A stretch of 64,000 bases of DNA, taken from positions 1 through 64,000 of the forward strand of contig NZ_CP042325.1 of NCBI RefSeq assembly GCF_007904105.1, given 5' to 3'. Positions 29,329-37,123 of the stretch are shown piece after piece. The number at the start of each line of letters is the position of its first letter. The first letter of the stretch is position 1. The position numbers and the translations under genes were made by a program. The stretch is from Corynebacterium sp. sy039. GTDB taxonomy: Bacteria > Actinomycetota > Actinomycetes > Mycobacteriales > Mycobacteriaceae. Under the pieces are notes generated by a model. It was not told where the DNA came from. It did not search any database and worked only from the letters and a program-made list of their open reading frames with translations.

Positions 29329-31161
29329 CTACTGTTCAATGCTGGTGATTTTCCACTGCATATAGTGACTAAGCAACGCTTTGTGATCCCATTGCCTCAA
29401 CACGCAATCGTCGTTATGCGCCTGCTCAAGATATTCTTTGAGCAGGCTTATTCTCTGATCCACTGCTAAAGGAGTTCTAGGGTGGGAAAGAAGCAAAAGC
29501 ACATCATAAACAGGACTGCCATGATGGCTTAAATCCCAATCTACTGCCACATAATGACCAGCCTTATCCACCAAGATATTTTCTGGATGTAAGTCACCGT
29601 GCACTACTGTACTACCACAGCCACACCATAGATCTGCTGGCCCAAGGAAGATTTGCGGCAAATCAGGAGATAATTGTGCCGTGGAATAGTCGCGCAGAAT
29701 AGCGGTGATAGCATCATATGCTTGCTGCTCAGACGCATTGTTGAGAGTTATTCCCGGGAAGTGCTCAACCTCTAGTTCCTCGTCGGTAGTAGAAATGATT
29801 GTGGGGTGTGCTAGAGAAGCATGAGTCATGCAGCGGGCGACGTCGACAGGCGCGAGAGAACAATCGCGATAACTTTGCACAAAATGTGGAGTCGTAGCAG
29901 CTAATGCCCAAACTTTCTTTGCAGATTTCTTTGCGGAAAAACCAGACCTCTCAGTATGAATGCAATACGCATCCGAATGTTTAATTGCACACAAGATCAA
30001 TACACAGCATAAGAATAACGCTGCAATAAGCCCAAAATTAATAGTGCGCAATACATCATTACCCATGACACTAAGTGACCAAATAAGACAAGCACTGATA
30101 ATCGCCCCGGCAAAAGAATAGAGAGAAAACCAGGTAGCTTGCGGTGCTGCTAGTGGTTTGAGATCTTGCAGAAAAGCCAAACACATGGGACGAATAATGC
30201 CTTTGGCAAGAGCAATCAATAAATATCCGCCAATAAGCAAAAGCGGGTGCGAATAAGAAATAGCTCCCAAACCAACAATAAGCATAATGATAACGGCTGA
30301 GAATACATATTTATAGGGTCTATGCAGCCGAAACTGACGCTGAGCAAGAGCAGAACTAAACCCTGAAAGGAGATTACCAGTACAAAAAGCTATAACACTT
30401 ATCCCTAAAACATGAGGGGTTGCGATGGTCGTATCCGGTATGACTTGAAGCTGAAAAGTTCGATTCACATGGCTAATAACCGTTTCAGCGACCCCACCGA
30501 CAAGAAACAGTGAACATAATGCAGCAGCATGAGCAGTATTTGAGGGATAAAACACCTGCATGGCTGAGTACATACTATTGCGAGTACGTGGGGTATGCGG
30601 GCTATGTAGGGCAGCAGGCGCACTATCAATGGGGGATAATGCGATAAAAGAACCGCATAAAAGTGCTGCTTGCAGATAGAGTGGCAGGCTAGGATACAGC
30701 AGATAAGAAAACGCGCCCAGGGGGATGAGAAGTATGGTTGCCCAGTAGAGATTCTTTGAGATTTTACTATTGACGTGCCCAAACTCTTTGTCACCGACCA
30801 AACTGACCAGTAAAGCATTATCTGCTCCAGAAAAAAGCGCACCAGCTAGGGTACTGAAAGAAAGGTAACCAAGAAAAGCAACTGGTCCATTGCACAATGC
30901 GGCACAGAGAAAAGCGCATATGAAAGCACTACACCCACATTGGAGAAATACTTTTGGTTGGAAACGATCTGCCAGGATAGAGGTGGGAAGATCAAGAAGA
31001 ATCCCTATTATGCCCACAGTTGCCATGCCTGAGAGGTACGTCGATAAGCTGATGTGTTGGTTGAGAATCCACCACAGGGGCATTGGAATGAGTGTCACAG
31101 CAGTCGAACGCAGGTAAGTGCTGAGAGCATAACGACGAATATCCTTAGCATGGGTATGCAT
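29329..31161 (-). CDS. MFS transporter fused to an APH-type kinase domain
   Basis: ATG 31161 is chosen because AGGAGG lies at 31171-31176. The product has 610 residues. Residues ~15-400 form a multi-span transporter with an MFS motif A-like loop, GILLDLPTSILADRFQPK. After a short linker, residues ~415-610 carry aminoglycoside/choline kinase motifs: catalytic HGDLHPENILVD (about residue 521) and metal-binding AVDWDLS. The N-lobe of the kinase is short and a clear ATP-binding Lys loop is not obvious. A transporter joined to a small-molecule kinase could trap an imported substrate as its phosphate. A resistance role is an alternative. The substrate is unknown. Confidence 0.75.
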   Translation of the reverse strand: MHTHAKDIRRYALSTYLRSTAVTLIPMPLWWILNQHISLSTYLSGMATVGIIGILLDLPTSILADRFQPKVFLQCGCSAFICAFLCAALCNGPVAFLGYLSFSTLAGALFSGADNALLVSLVGDKEFGHVNSKISKNLYWATILLIPLGAFSYLLYPSLPLYLQAALLCGSFIALSPIDSAPAALHSPHTPRTRNSMYSAMQVFYPSNTAHAAALCSLFLVGGVAETVISHVNRTFQLQVIPDTTIATPHVLGISVIAFCTGNLLSGFSSALAQRQFRLHRPYKYVFSAVIIMLIVGLGAISYSHPLLLIGGYLLIALAKGIIRPMCLAFLQDLKPLAAPQATWFSLYSFAGAIISACLIWSLSVMGNDVLRTINFGLIAALFLCCVLILCAIKHSDAYCIHTERSGFSAKKSAKKVWALAATTPHFVQSYRDCSLAPVDVARCMTHASLAHPTIISTTDEELEVEHFPGITLNNASEQQAYDAITAILRDYSTAQLSPDLPQIFLGPADLWCGCGSTVVHGDLHPENILVDKAGHYVAVDWDLSHHGSPVYDVLLLLSHPRTPLAVDQRISLLKEYLEQAHNDDCVLRQWDHKALLSHYMQWKITSIEQ

Positions 31162-31335
31162 GGTTGAGTACCTCCTAGCATTCTCAGCAAATAGATATGT
31201 GCACATCATACTTGGCTTATGGTGGTGAAGCTGTGTAATTGGGATGAGATCACCATACGGCAAAAACCCCTGTCCAATTGAAGAAAATTATCTGCTCCTT
31301 TGTGCCTGCTTGACGCTACTTAATCGATAAACCCG

Positions 31336-31356
31336 CAGGTCACGCGGTTTGACCTG
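31336..31356. promoter_or_regulatory. Inverted repeat upstream of the second ABC operon
   Basis: CAGGTCA (31336-31342) and TGACCTG (31350-31356) are perfect reverse complements spaced by 7 bases. The pair lies between the divergent MFS-kinase and ABC genes. A further GGTCA occurs about 10 bp on. It looks like an operator for an unlinked regulator. Confidence 0.5.
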
Positions 31357-31411
31357 GGCAAGTTTGGTCAGTAATTTTGGTTCGGTGTTAATAGTGTCTA
31401 CAGCGTCTACA

Positions 31412-32410
31412 GTGTCTAAACGGTTTCGAGTTCTTGGTGCGGTTGCTGCAGCGACCCTGACTTTATTTGCGGGTGCGTGTTCTGCTACTGGTGGCGCGCC
31501 GCGCGGTGATGGGTCAGCCAATGGGGTTGCTGGTGGCGTCGATACGCCACGCTATGTTGTGAGCATGATTTCGCATGGTGCCCCGGGTGATACCTATTGG
31601 GATTTGGTGCGTAAAGGTGCGGAAGACGCTGCAAAGAAGGACAATATCGAGCTGCGTTATTCGAGTGATCCGCAGGTACCTAACCAGGCAAATCTCGTGC
31701 AGTCTGCGATTGATTCTGGTGTGGATGGTATCGCGGTAACCATGCCTAATGCGGAGGCTATTGGTCCGGTGGCGCAAAAGGCAGTGGCAGCTGGTATTCC
31801 AACAGTGGGCTTGAACTCTGGTATGGATGCGTATCAAAAGTATGGGCTGAGTGCTTTTTATGGTCAGGATGAAAAGGTTGCTGGTACCAAAGCCGGTGAG
31901 CGTTTAGCAACTGAAAATGTCAAGCACGCGCTTTGTGTTATCCATGAGCAGGGTAATTCTTCTCAGGAGGCGCGGTGTGCTGGTGTAGCTGCCGGGGCAG
32001 GTGCTACTCAGGTGGAGTTGTTGTATGTTAATGGTCAGGATCTCACGGCTGCTGGTGCAACCATGCAGGCAAAGTTGGCTCAAGATTCCACTATTGACTG
32101 GGTGATGAGTTTGCAAGCCTCGGTGGGTATGCGTGCAGTTGAGGCGGTAAAGAATGCTGGTTCTCATGCTAAGGTGTCTACTTTTGATACCAATGCTGAG
32201 GTTGTTGATGCGATTAGTGATGGTCGTATCGCATGGGCAGTGGATCAGCAGCCTTATCTTCAAGGTTATCTAGCTGTGGATGCTATTTGGTTAGCGAAGC
32301 GCAATGGTGGCACTGTGGGTGGTGGCCGACCAGTTTATACTGGTCCTAGTTTTGTGGATGCCTCTAATGTGGCTGTGATTTCTCAGGCTGCGAAAGAGGG
32401 TCTGCGATGA
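31412..32410 (+). CDS. CUT2-type ABC transporter, substrate-binding lipoprotein
   Basis: A signal peptide with lipobox TLFAGAC is followed by a type I binding-protein fold: VVSMISHGAPGDTYWDLVRKGAED, SGVDGIAVTMPNAEAIG, CVIHEQGNSSQEARCAG and a hinge WAVDQQPYLQGYLAVDAI. This pattern is seen in sugar-, inositol- or nucleoside-binding proteins. The start is uncertain. GTG 31412 gives the neatest signal peptide, while GTGs at 31385 and 31394 are alternatives and none has a good ribosome site. It overlaps the permease gene by ATGA. Confidence 0.82.
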   Translation: MSKRFRVLGAVAAATLTLFAGACSATGGAPRGDGSANGVAGGVDTPRYVVSMISHGAPGDTYWDLVRKGAEDAAKKDNIELRYSSDPQVPNQANLVQSAIDSGVDGIAVTMPNAEAIGPVAQKAVAAGIPTVGLNSGMDAYQKYGLSAFYGQDEKVAGTKAGERLATENVKHALCVIHEQGNSSQEARCAGVAAGAGATQVELLYVNGQDLTAAGATMQAKLAQDSTIDWVMSLQASVGMRAVEAVKNAGSHAKVSTFDTNAEVVDAISDGRIAWAVDQQPYLQGYLAVDAIWLAKRNGGTVGGGRPVYTGPSFVDASNVAVISQAAKEGLR

Positions 32411-33468
32411 GTATTGCGTCCAACACCTCACCTAGCGCACATGATGTAGGTAGCGCTGATGATCGCTTGCGCAAGCAATCAGGCTGGGCGCGTTTTATTC
32501 GTCGCCCGGAACTTGCCAGTTTGCTTGGGGCGATTGCAATTTTCATTCTTTTCTTTAGTGTGGCACCTCCTTTTCGCTCTCTCGACGCGGTGGCAACGGT
32601 GTTGTATGCCAGTTCTACGTTAGGCATTGTTGCTTTGGCGGTCGGTCTGCTTATGATTGGTGATGAGTTTGATCTTTCCTCCGGTGTGTCAGTAACAAGC
32701 TGTGCTTTAGCTGCAACAATGCTTAACTACAATTTTCATCTCAATTCGTGGGTGGGTGCGGGCATTGCTTTGCTTTTTTCTTTAGCTATTGGTGCGCTTA
32801 ATGGTTTTTTGGTTACTCGCACGGGCATTGCAAGTTTTTTGATTACCCTTGCTGCTTTTCTTATGCTTCAAGGGCTTAATTTAGCGATTACTAAATTGGT
32901 TACTGGGCAGGTGGCGACTCCAACTATTGCTGATATGGAAGGTTTTGCTAGTGCTCATGCAGTATTTGCCGGTACGGTTCATATTGGGTCTGTGGCTATA
33001 CGGGTTACTGTTTTTTGGTGGTTATTCTTTGTGGTGCTTGCTTCTTTTATCCTGCATAAAACTACTTTTGGTAACTGGATTTATGCGGTGGGTGGCGATA
33101 AAAAAGCAGCACGTGCCGTGGGTGTTCCGGTGCGACGCACAAAAATTATTCTTTTCATGTTCGTCGGGTGTGCGACGTGGTTTGTGGGAATGCATACTCT
33201 TTTTGCTTTTGATTCGATTCAAGCAGGTCAAGGCGTGGGTAATGAGTTCCTTTATATTATTGCTGCGGTTATTGGTGGTTGTGCGCTTACTGGTGGGCGT
33301 GGTACTGCGCTAGGGACTGCAATTGGTGCATTGATTTTTGGTATGACGAACCAAGGCATTGTTTATGCAGGTTGGAACCCGGATTGGTTTAAGTTCTTCT
33401 TGGGGGCTATGTTGCTCTTTGCTGTGTTTACCAACACCTCCTTTGCCAACTTTACACAGAAGCGGTAG
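32407..33468 (+). CDS. CUT2-type ABC transporter permease
   Basis: This 353-residue RbsC-like membrane protein has a cytoplasmic N-terminal stretch of about 40 residues and then about ten transmembrane segments. Family landmarks are VGLLMIGDEFDLSSGVSV (compare GIDLSVGS in RbsC) and the ATPase-contact loop GGDKKAARAVGVPVRRTKI. It is translationally coupled to the binding protein and lies 5 bp before the ATPase gene. Confidence 0.88.
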   Translation: MSIASNTSPSAHDVGSADDRLRKQSGWARFIRRPELASLLGAIAIFILFFSVAPPFRSLDAVATVLYASSTLGIVALAVGLLMIGDEFDLSSGVSVTSCALAATMLNYNFHLNSWVGAGIALLFSLAIGALNGFLVTRTGIASFLITLAAFLMLQGLNLAITKLVTGQVATPTIADMEGFASAHAVFAGTVHIGSVAIRVTVFWWLFFVVLASFILHKTTFGNWIYAVGGDKKAARAVGVPVRRTKIILFMFVGCATWFVGMHTLFAFDSIQAGQGVGNEFLYIIAAVIGGCALTGGRGTALGTAIGALIFGMTNQGIVYAGWNPDWFKFFLGAMLLFAVFTNTSFANFTQKR

Positions 33469-33473
33469 ATATT

Positions 33474-34235
33474 ATGGCGATTATTGAATTAACAGAGATC
33501 ACGAAGTCTTATGGCACTTTCGACGCGCTCCAAGGGGTAAATCTCAGCGTGAGTACAGGTAGTGTAGTGTGCGTTTTGGGCGATAATGGCGCGGGAAAAT
33601 CTACTTTGATTAAGGTGCTTGCTGGATTGCATAAACCTACCAGTGGCGAAATTTTCATTGATGGTGAAAGTGTCTCTTTCTCTTCTCCTCGCGACGCTTT
33701 GGCGCAGGGCATTGCTACTGTATATCAGGATTTGGCTGTGGTTTCTGATATGTCGGTGTGGCGCAATTTCTTTCTTGGGCAGGAGTTGAGCACTCGTTTT
33801 GGTGCCTTGCGCAGTAAAGAGATGAAAAAAATAACCAGCGAGCAATTAAAAAATATGGGAGTCGATATTCCTGATGTTGAAACCCCGATTAGCAGTCTTT
33901 CGGGTGGGCAACGCCAAGTGGTGGCTATTGCTCGCGCCATTTATTTTGGTGCTCGCGTGATTGTGCTTGATGAGCCAACCGCAGCCTTGGGTGTAAAACA
34001 ATCGGGAATGGTATTGAAGTTCATTGCAGCAGCGAGGGATCGTGGTATTGGGGTAGTGCTCATTACGCACAATCCTCATCATGCTTATCTTGTGGGGGAT
34101 CAATTCACCATTCTCAACCTAGGTCGGCAGATACTAGATAAACCCAAACAAGAAATTACGTTGGCAGAATTGACCCAAATGATGGCTGGTGGTCAAGAAT
34201 TAGAGACGCTTAGCCACGAATTAGCACGTAGCTAA
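33474..34235 (+). CDS. CUT2-type ABC transporter, single-domain ATPase
   Basis: The 253-residue ATP-binding subunit has Walker A GDNGAGKST, signature LSGGQRQVVAIARA and Walker B VIVLDEPTAALG, with switch His in LITHNPHHA. Unlike rbsA it has only one ABC domain, as in the fructose-type (Frc) branch of CUT2 importers, so it must act as a dimer. With the nucleoside hydrolase nearby, import of a nucleoside or pentose is possible but unproven. Confidence 0.88.
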   Translation: MAIIELTEITKSYGTFDALQGVNLSVSTGSVVCVLGDNGAGKSTLIKVLAGLHKPTSGEIFIDGESVSFSSPRDALAQGIATVYQDLAVVSDMSVWRNFFLGQELSTRFGALRSKEMKKITSEQLKNMGVDIPDVETPISSLSGGQRQVVAIARAIYFGARVIVLDEPTAALGVKQSGMVLKFIAAARDRGIGVVLITHNPHHAYLVGDQFTILNLGRQILDKPKQEITLAELTQMMAGGQELETLSHELARS

Positions 34236-34255
34236 GCTGAGCTTGTGCAGAATGC

Positions 34256-35023
34256 TTAATTTTGCTCTGCGTCTTTTTCTGTTTCTTGTTCTGCTAGGCG
34301 GTGTTTGCCGATTTGCTCGTCGAGAGCGTTGAGTAATTGTTCATCACGCTCTGATACACCTTCCTCAGGGGAAGGGATATGCTCTTGCTCTGGTGTTTCT
34401 GGGGTTTGGGTGGAATATACCAGTGTTGATTCCGGTTTTGCTGCCTGGTGATCTTCTACCCGTGGTGGCTCATCGTGGACATCGTTGGTTTGTGGGTTGA
34501 GTTTATTGCGCACCACATTAGTTGCCACTGCAATAACAGCAACGATAGCGGCGATGAGTGCAGAGCTGCGAACCAACCGAAGTGGCAAGCTAGCGCGTGG
34601 TTTTTCTCCGCGTACTTTTGCTTTGACTAGATCAGCGCGCTGTGTGGCTTTCTTTTGTGCTTTCTTAGAGGCTTTGCTGAGTTTTTTCGAGGTTTTTTGT
34701 GCTTTATGTTCAGCTGCTTTTGCTAGCTCTTCTTTCTTGGCAGCAGCTTCACTAGCGGCTTTTTCTAAGCGCTTGCGATATTGTGCAATCAAGGATGCGG
34801 CTTGCTTAGAAGAGCCTTGATAAAGCTCAGCCATATTTTCTTTGCTTGCCTGAACTGTATCAGAGACACTACCTGCAATCTTTTCTACAGTATCCTCATG
34901 GGTGGCAGCGGCGTCGAGAAGTGCTTCATAGGCCTGGCGGGCTTTGGCGGAGCGGTAGCGGGAAAAGCTCTTATAGCCGTGCTTGAGTGAGCGTAGTGCA
35001 GTAAATAGAACTGTTTTGTTCAT
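34256..35023 (-). CDS. Lys/Ala-rich coiled-coil membrane protein, hypothetical
   Basis: This 255-residue protein has an N-terminal helical region. A long Lys/Ala/Glu-rich predicted coiled coil follows (about residues 80-135, with runs such as KKLSKASKKAQKKATQ). It has one transmembrane segment (SSALIAAIVAVIAVATNVV, ~152-170) and an acidic Pro/Glu-rich tail. The basic stretch next to the membrane recalls a nucleic-acid or cell-wall tether, but no family was recognised. It is divergent from the cyclophilin gene. Confidence 0.65.
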   Translation of the reverse strand: MNKTVLFTALRSLKHGYKSFSRYRSAKARQAYEALLDAAATHEDTVEKIAGSVSDTVQASKENMAELYQGSSKQAASLIAQYRKRLEKAASEAAAKKEELAKAAEHKAQKTSKKLSKASKKAQKKATQRADLVKAKVRGEKPRASLPLRLVRSSALIAAIVAVIAVATNVVRNKLNPQTNDVHDEPPRVEDHQAAKPESTLVYSTQTPETPEQEHIPSPEEGVSERDEQLLNALDEQIGKHRLAEQETEKDAEQN

Positions 35024-35128
35024 AATTCCTTCTAAAATTCTCTAAACTTTCAGTGCCGTGAGACTTTATAGGTACCAGCGTAGCGAGGTTTTGCCGTTCC
35101 TGCTGAAAATATGCCTAGAATGGTAGCT

Positions 35129-35653
35129 ATGAGTTTGAGAACTTCAACTGCAATTTTGCACACTAATCGTGGTGATATTACCGTAGAGCTCTTTGGCAAC
35201 CACGCGCCAAAGACTGTAGAAAACTTTGTGACCTTGGCAAAAGGTACTGCTGACTATAAAACTGAAAATGCCAGCGGTACCACCTCTGGTCCTTTCTACG
35301 ATGGTTCAGTGTTCCACCGTGTTATTGACGGTTTCATGATCCAAGGTGGAGATCCAACTGGTACCGGTCGTGGCGGCCCAGGCTATATGTTCGCTGACGA
35401 GTTCCACCCAGAGCTACATTTTGACCGCGCATACCTTCTCGCAATGGCGAATGCTGGTCCTGGCACCAATGGTTCTCAGTTCTTCATCACTGTGGCACCA
35501 ACCCCACACTTGAATAATCATCACACTATTTTTGGTGAGGTAACCGACGCTGAGTCCCAAAAAGTAGTCGATGCTATTGCGGGCACCGCAACTGATCGCT
35601 TTGATCGTCCTACCGAGCCAGTTGTTATTGAATCAGTAGAGATCGTGGAATAA
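35129..35653 (+). CDS. ppiA: Peptidyl-prolyl cis-trans isomerase (cyclophilin)
   Basis: Cyclophilins catalyse proline isomerisation in protein folding. The protein has [41 protein letters not shown], the active-site NGSQFFIT and HTIFGEV. ATG 35129 is chosen because a TAGAAT -10-like box (35116-35121) would start transcription at about that A, giving a leaderless message. An in-frame ATG at 35111 would add six residues. It has no signal peptide, so it acts in the cytoplasm. Confidence 0.93.
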   Translation: MSLRTSTAILHTNRGDITVELFGNHAPKTVENFVTLAKGTADYKTENASGTTSGPFYDGSVFHRVIDGFMIQGGDPTGTGRGGPGYMFADEFHPELHFDRAYLLAMANAGPGTNGSQFFITVAPTPHLNNHHTIFGEVTDAESQKVVDAIAGTATDRFDRPTEPVVIESVEIVE

Positions 35654-35679
35654 TCCCTTCTCAATTGTGATACCCCTAC

Positions 35680-35716
35680 AAGTCCTTGCCTATCAAGACT
35701 GATAGTGCAAGGGCTT
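35680..35716 (+). terminator. Terminator-like hairpin after ppiA
   Basis: AAGTCCTTGC (35680-35689) pairs with GCAAGGGCTT (35707-35716) with one wobble. CTATCA (35690-35695) and TGATAG (35700-35705) extend the stem. Only a short T run follows. Confidence 0.6.
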
Positions 35717-35814
35717 TGGCATTCTAGAGCTTTCTAAAAGTATTCAGAGTATTCCATGTATTCCAGCCGATAGTGGAAATTGGCGTTGACAAGATACCGA
35801 AAGACGAGAACTTC

Positions 35815-36486
35815 ATGAGCGCATTGCGCAGCTACTATAAGCAAGCACCTGCAACCACCTGTTTTGCTGCACTGATGGTGGCAATATGGCTAATTACAGT
35901 GTTCCAATCCTCCTCCATCATCCATTCTCTTGTCGGTAGTTCCCTGGGCAACGCATTGATGATGTATGGGCCTTATGCAACCCAATTTCCAGCAGGTTTA
36001 GTGCGAATTTTCGGTAATGCTTTTGTCCATCAGGGCGCGAGTCATTTGGCGATGAATCTTTTTATCTTGATTTTCCTCGGACGTGAAGTAGAAAAATTCT
36101 TTGGCAGTGCCATATATACCTTGATTTTTATTACTGGCATTTCTGGTGCTAGTGCTGCGATTACTTGGATGAGTTATGCGGTGCCAGTCATTGGTGCCTC
36201 AGGTACAATTTTTTCCCTCATGACCCTCTACACGGCTATTGCTTTTTATCAGCGCATCAATATGCAAAGTGCATTGGTGCTTTTGGGGATAAACATTGTT
36301 AGTACATTTATCATTCCTGGTATTTCGATTTGGGGGCATTTAGGTGGTGTTGTGACTGGTATAGCTTTGATGCCCTTGGTTACAGCGCGTCGAAAGAAGG
36401 CACGCGGGGTGCAGTTGGTGTGGATTGTGGTGCTGCTCTTAGTGACGCTCGTGCTTATTTTCCAGCGTGAACAATTTTTTGCTTGA
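35815..36486 (+). CDS. Rhomboid-family intramembrane serine protease
   Basis: Rhomboids cleave membrane proteins inside the bilayer. From ATG 35815 the protein has 223 residues and about six to seven transmembrane segments. It has NAFVHQGASHLAMNLFIL (family H..xxxHLxxN), the catalytic serine in VIGASGTIFSL and the catalytic histidine in IWGHLGGVVTG. A GTG at 35773 would add 14 polar residues. Position next to crgA and pknB is conserved in Corynebacterium and Mycobacterium. Confidence 0.9.
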   Translation: MSALRSYYKQAPATTCFAALMVAIWLITVFQSSSIIHSLVGSSLGNALMMYGPYATQFPAGLVRIFGNAFVHQGASHLAMNLFILIFLGREVEKFFGSAIYTLIFITGISGASAAITWMSYAVPVIGASGTIFSLMTLYTAIAFYQRINMQSALVLLGINIVSTFIIPGISIWGHLGGVVTGIALMPLVTARRKKARGVQLVWIVVLLLVTLVLIFQREQFFA

Positions 36487-36508
36487 GCTTTTCGACGCCA
36501 CCCAAAGG

Positions 36509-36687
36509 TTATCCACAGAAGTTATCCACAATGTGGATAAATTACATTGGTGTTATTCACAGGTGCTCCACGATTTTTCAAGAAAAACCGCTGGATAGGC
36601 GATTATACTTCCGACTTTAATCAAACATATGTGCAGGTCAAACCTGGGGAAAATAGTTTTCCACAGCTGTGAATAACTTGTGCATAA
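36509..36687. other. DnaA-box cluster outside oriC
   Basis: The 310-bp gap between the convergent rhomboid and crgA genes holds six box-like sites. TTATCCACA lies at 36509-36517 and 36522-36530, its reverse at 36532-36540, TTATTCACA at 36553-36561, its reverse at 36668-36676, and the reverse of TTATGCACA at 36679-36687. Segment 36662-36679 is an exact 18-bp inverted copy of oriC bases 1762-1779. The density is similar to oriC. A 12-bp hairpin (36726-36737 with 36753-36764) follows. Confidence 0.8.
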
Positions 36688-36796
36688 CCATTGGGGAAAC
36701 CCTCAGCATTGCTCAATACAAAGCTGGGGAGTGTGCTCTAGTGGTTAACTAAAGCACACTCCCCAAAACAGACAAGACAGAGCGGTTTATGGACTA

Positions 36797-37066
36797 TTAC
36801 CGCCAACCCATAGTCATCAACAAACCAACGATAAAGAAACCAAAACTAATGGCATAGTTCCACGCGCCAAGGTCACGCATGACTGGGATATGCAGTCCAG
36901 CCAGGTAATTAACTACTAGCCAGCCTAAGCCGATAAGCATAAACCCAAACATGATGATTTTGTACCACACTGGAGTACCTGTGGCATTGATTTTCACAGG
37001 GGTGCGATTATCAGTGGAGCTGCTTATTGGCGCGCTCACTGACTGAGAAATTTTTGCCTTTGGCAT
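36797..37066 (-). CDS. crgA: Cell-division protein CrgA
   Basis: CrgA is a small actinobacterial divisome protein that interacts with FtsZ, FtsI/PBPs and CwsA. The 89-residue product has a polar N-terminus ([11 protein letters not shown]) and two transmembrane segments ([21 protein letters not shown] and [18 protein letters not shown]). The family-typical WNYAIS lies between them. It lies directly after the pknB end of the STPK operon on the same strand, as in other Corynebacterium. Confidence 0.92.
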   Translation of the reverse strand: MPKAKISQSVSAPISSSTDNRTPVKINATGTPVWYKIIMFGFMLIGLGWLVVNYLAGLHIPVMRDLGAWNYAISFGFFIVGLLMTMGWR

Positions 37067-37123
37067 AATAACCTCTTCTATCTAATTAACTATGTGCACA
37101 ATATACCAAGTGCGAGCAAAACA

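Noticed and set aside
35773..35814. Longer rhomboid start at GTG 35773
   Set aside because: It adds 14 polar residues not typical of the family. The ATG at 35815 starts directly before the first hydrophobic region.
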